Below, piece by piece: positions 15,147 through 16,739 of a DNA stretch of 16,739 bases; position 1 is the first letter of the stretch; every line of letters starts with the position of its first letter. The notes below the pieces were generated by a model, which saw nothing but the letters and a program-made list of their open reading frames with translations, was not told the origin of the DNA and made no database searches. This DNA comes from Phocaeicola_A sp045545095. GTDB lineage: Bacteria > Bacteroidota > Bacteroidia > Bacteroidales > Bacteroidaceae. The translations under genes were made by a program, and so were the position numbers. The stretch lies in contig JAZQAG010000050.1 in assembly GCA_045545095.1 (NCBI GenBank), positions 1 through 16,739 of the forward strand, in the 5' to 3' direction.

Positions 15147-15183
15147 TCACCGTTTAAGGCGAAGCCGCCCTTCACCCTTCACC
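15147..15183. repeat. Second copy of the duplicated intergenic module
   Basis: This 37-base stretch is identical to 2530-2566. It carries the GGCGAAGCC hairpin and CTTCACC heptamers. It overlaps the 3' end of the minus-strand regulator gene: the TGA stop (15179-15181) lies inside a repeat heptamer. Confidence 0.9.
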
Positions 15184-16739
15184 CTTTATATACCCCCTTC
15201 AACACCTTCCTCACCTGCGTCATATACGTCCGTACACTGTTCTCTTTCAGGTTTGTAGCCATACACAGCATCTCCATATTGTCATAGCCGAGTACCAGCA
15301 GGCAGGCCAGTTCCTGTTTGTCCTTCAGAGTATCGTCAGTCTCTATCTGCTGTCGGATACCCGGATAGGCATATTCGGCCAGTTGCTTCAGCAATTCTGC
15401 ATATTCCGCCCGTTTGATGGGATAACGCATATTGCTACACCCAGTCTTCAATGCCTGCACCAGCAATACCGCTCTCACATCCCCATTATCCAGCAGGAAC
15501 CGTTGCTGCAGTTCATACTGCCCCATCTTTCCCGACAATTTCTCCACCTCGCCAATCCAATGTTTCTGCTCCTTTTCCGACATTTCCAGCCGTTTGGCCA
15601 ATTCGCGGTATTTCACCAGTCCGGCCTTACGGTCGGCTCTGTATTCCTCATCCTTTTCTTTCATATTTTTCCTGAACTCCTTCACCGACTCATGATAGGC
15701 ATCCCTATCCTTCTTCCTGCCATCTTTCAGAGTCTCCAACACTTTTGACTGGTTGGACATTGCCCCCTTCATGCGCCCCAATTCTATCTTCAGGTCATAC
15801 AGCTTTTTCTCTATGTTCCGCAAGAGTATCTGTTTTTCAGCCAGCAGTTGTTCTTTCCTGCCCAACAAGGAATCCTTCACCTCCAATTGCTTCCCATATC
15901 TCCGCCTCAGCACCTTCACCACATATACCGCCACAACCGAAACAGCTATCACACCTATGCCCCATCCCCATTGCCAGCGGTGTGCCGTACGATTCTCCTC
16001 CTCCAATCGGAAGGCCTTCATCCGATAAGGTATTTCAGCGACCTCTGTTGTCTTGCGCCGCAGGGTGATGTCATTGTCATACCATCGGTAAAGGTCATGG
16101 TAACGTACCGCTTTTTCCAGTTCCCCCAACCGTTTGTGTATCCGGTACAAATGCAGATAGCCTCCACATTGCATCAGGCTGTCCCCACTTTCAAGCAGTT
16201 TCTCGGCATAGGGAAGAGCTTTCCCATATTCCTTTGTCTCATAATAGAGGGTGGCAAAACAAGAATATACATTATATATATAAGAGGAATCAACGGGATG
16301 CTCCTCACTCTCCTTCAATATCTGTTCTGCCTCATCGTATTTCTTACAATTTATTAAGAACGCTGCATAATTCTGCAAAAACATACCGATTCTTTTATCA
16401 AATTGACACTTCTTTACGTAAGACATTCCTTTTTTATAATATATGTTTGCACTATCCTGCATATCCTTTAATATATAGCCTCTTGCAATCTGACTACATG
16501 CAGATACTATATAATGAATGGAATCACCCTGTATTCTATATTGATAAGTTTTTTTATAATATTCTAATGACTTATCAAGTAAATTCTGTTGCATTAACAA
16601 CAATGCATAATGACTGCATAACAATGCCTTGTACTGATTATCCTCCACTCCCTCGAATGCCTGTTCTCCAGCCACAAAAGCCTCCGCGGCAGCTTCCACC
16701 TCTCCATGCTGTTTATGCACCAATCCCTTATATAGCAAA
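15179..16739 (-). CDS. TPR-transmembrane-coiled-coil-HTH regulator, N-terminus outside the window
   Basis: 519 residues are visible and the frame is still open at the window edge; the first codon there is an internal TTG, not a start. In the visible part, residues 1-240 are tetratricopeptide-type helical repeats, 255-277 form one transmembrane helix (WGIGVIAVSVVAVYVV), 282-410 a long charged coiled coil, and 460-515 a LuxR-like helix-turn-helix (ELACLLVLGYDNMEML, then NLKENSVRTYMTQVRKVL). This single-chain architecture, with sensing TPRs outside the membrane and an HTH inside, is common in Bacteroides and is presumed to regulate nearby genes. Target and signal are unknown. The 5' half is richer in A and T than the 3' half. 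It is convergent with the lipoprotein gene. Confidence 0.88.
   Translation of the reverse strand, partial: LLYKGLVHKQHGEVEAAAEAFVAGEQAFEGVEDNQYKALLCSHYALLLMQQNLLDKSLEYYKKTYQYRIQGDSIHYIVSACSQIARGYILKDMQDSANIYYKKGMSYVKKCQFDKRIGMFLQNYAAFLINCKKYDEAEQILKESEEHPVDSSYIYNVYSCFATLYYETKEYGKALPYAEKLLESGDSLMQCGGYLHLYRIHKRLGELEKAVRYHDLYRWYDNDITLRRKTTEVAEIPYRMKAFRLEEENRTAHRWQWGWGIGVIAVSVVAVYVVKVLRRRYGKQLEVKDSLLGRKEQLLAEKQILLRNIEKKLYDLKIELGRMKGAMSNQSKVLETLKDGRKKDRDAYHESVKEFRKNMKEKDEEYRADRKAGLVKYRELAKRLEMSEKEQKHWIGEVEKLSGKMGQYELQQRFLLDNGDVRAVLLVQALKTGCSNMRYPIKRAEYAELLKQLAEYAYPGIRQQIETDDTLKDKQELACLLVLGYDNMEMLCMATNLKENSVRTYMTQVRKVLKGVYKG

Noticed and set aside
16736..16738. Start codon of the TPR regulator at the window edge
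   Set aside because: It is an internal TTG leucine codon within a TPR helix; the reading frame continues beyond the window.

Overview
The window looks like chromosomal DNA from the order Bacteroidales, most likely Bacteroides, Phocaeicola or a close relative. Several promoters match the Bacteroides sigma consensus TTTG-N19-21-TAnnTTTG, clear Shine-Dalgarno sites are rare, and the gene set is typical of the group: a Nudix-type sugar regulator with xylBA, a 62-aa PLDc_N-like membrane protein, a DksA/TraR protein without zinc ligands, lspA beside a DUF4296-like lipoprotein, and a TPR-membrane-HTH regulator. The species cannot be fixed from the sequence alone.

Layout. Positions 1-638 are the right end of an IS3-family insertion sequence; its transposase has an in-frame amber codon and the element ends in a perfect 38-bp palindrome. 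Positions 639-985 have no gene but hold a consensus promoter, three sites spaced exactly 31 bp apart and a 22-bp tandem array with an inverted copy. Positions 1046-4854 (minus strand) are a xylose operon in the order Nudix regulator, xylB, xylA, ending in a strong terminator. Positions 5050-8153 (minus) carry radA and then a COG2509-type FAD dehydrogenase. Positions 8298-8674 (minus) carry the small membrane protein and tRNA-Arg(UCU), each with its own terminator. Positions 8893-14784 (plus) carry ileS, a DksA-like regulator, lspA and a lipoprotein gene. Positions 15179-16739 (minus) hold the 3' part of a TPR-transmembrane-coiled-coil-HTH regulator that runs off the window.

Function. Xylose isomerase and xylulokinase take D-xylose to xylulose 5-phosphate, probably under the co-transcribed Nudix regulator. 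No xylose transporter lies downstream of xylA; that flank holds the IS remnant and repeats. The lspA product is expected to process lipoproteins, possibly including the one encoded 8 bp downstream.

Most notable points: (1) degenerate arrays with a seven-base period occupy several intergenic gaps, often starting at a stop codon and often next to a small GC-rich hairpin; one 37-nt piece occurs twice, 12.6 kb apart; (2) IleRS has the class I signature HIGH replaced by GIHH, the GXHH swap reported for mupirocin hyper-resistant IleRS2 enzymes; (3) the gene-free segment between the IS and xylA has a promoter and ordered repeats but no ORF. I found no defence system, CRISPR array or prophage.
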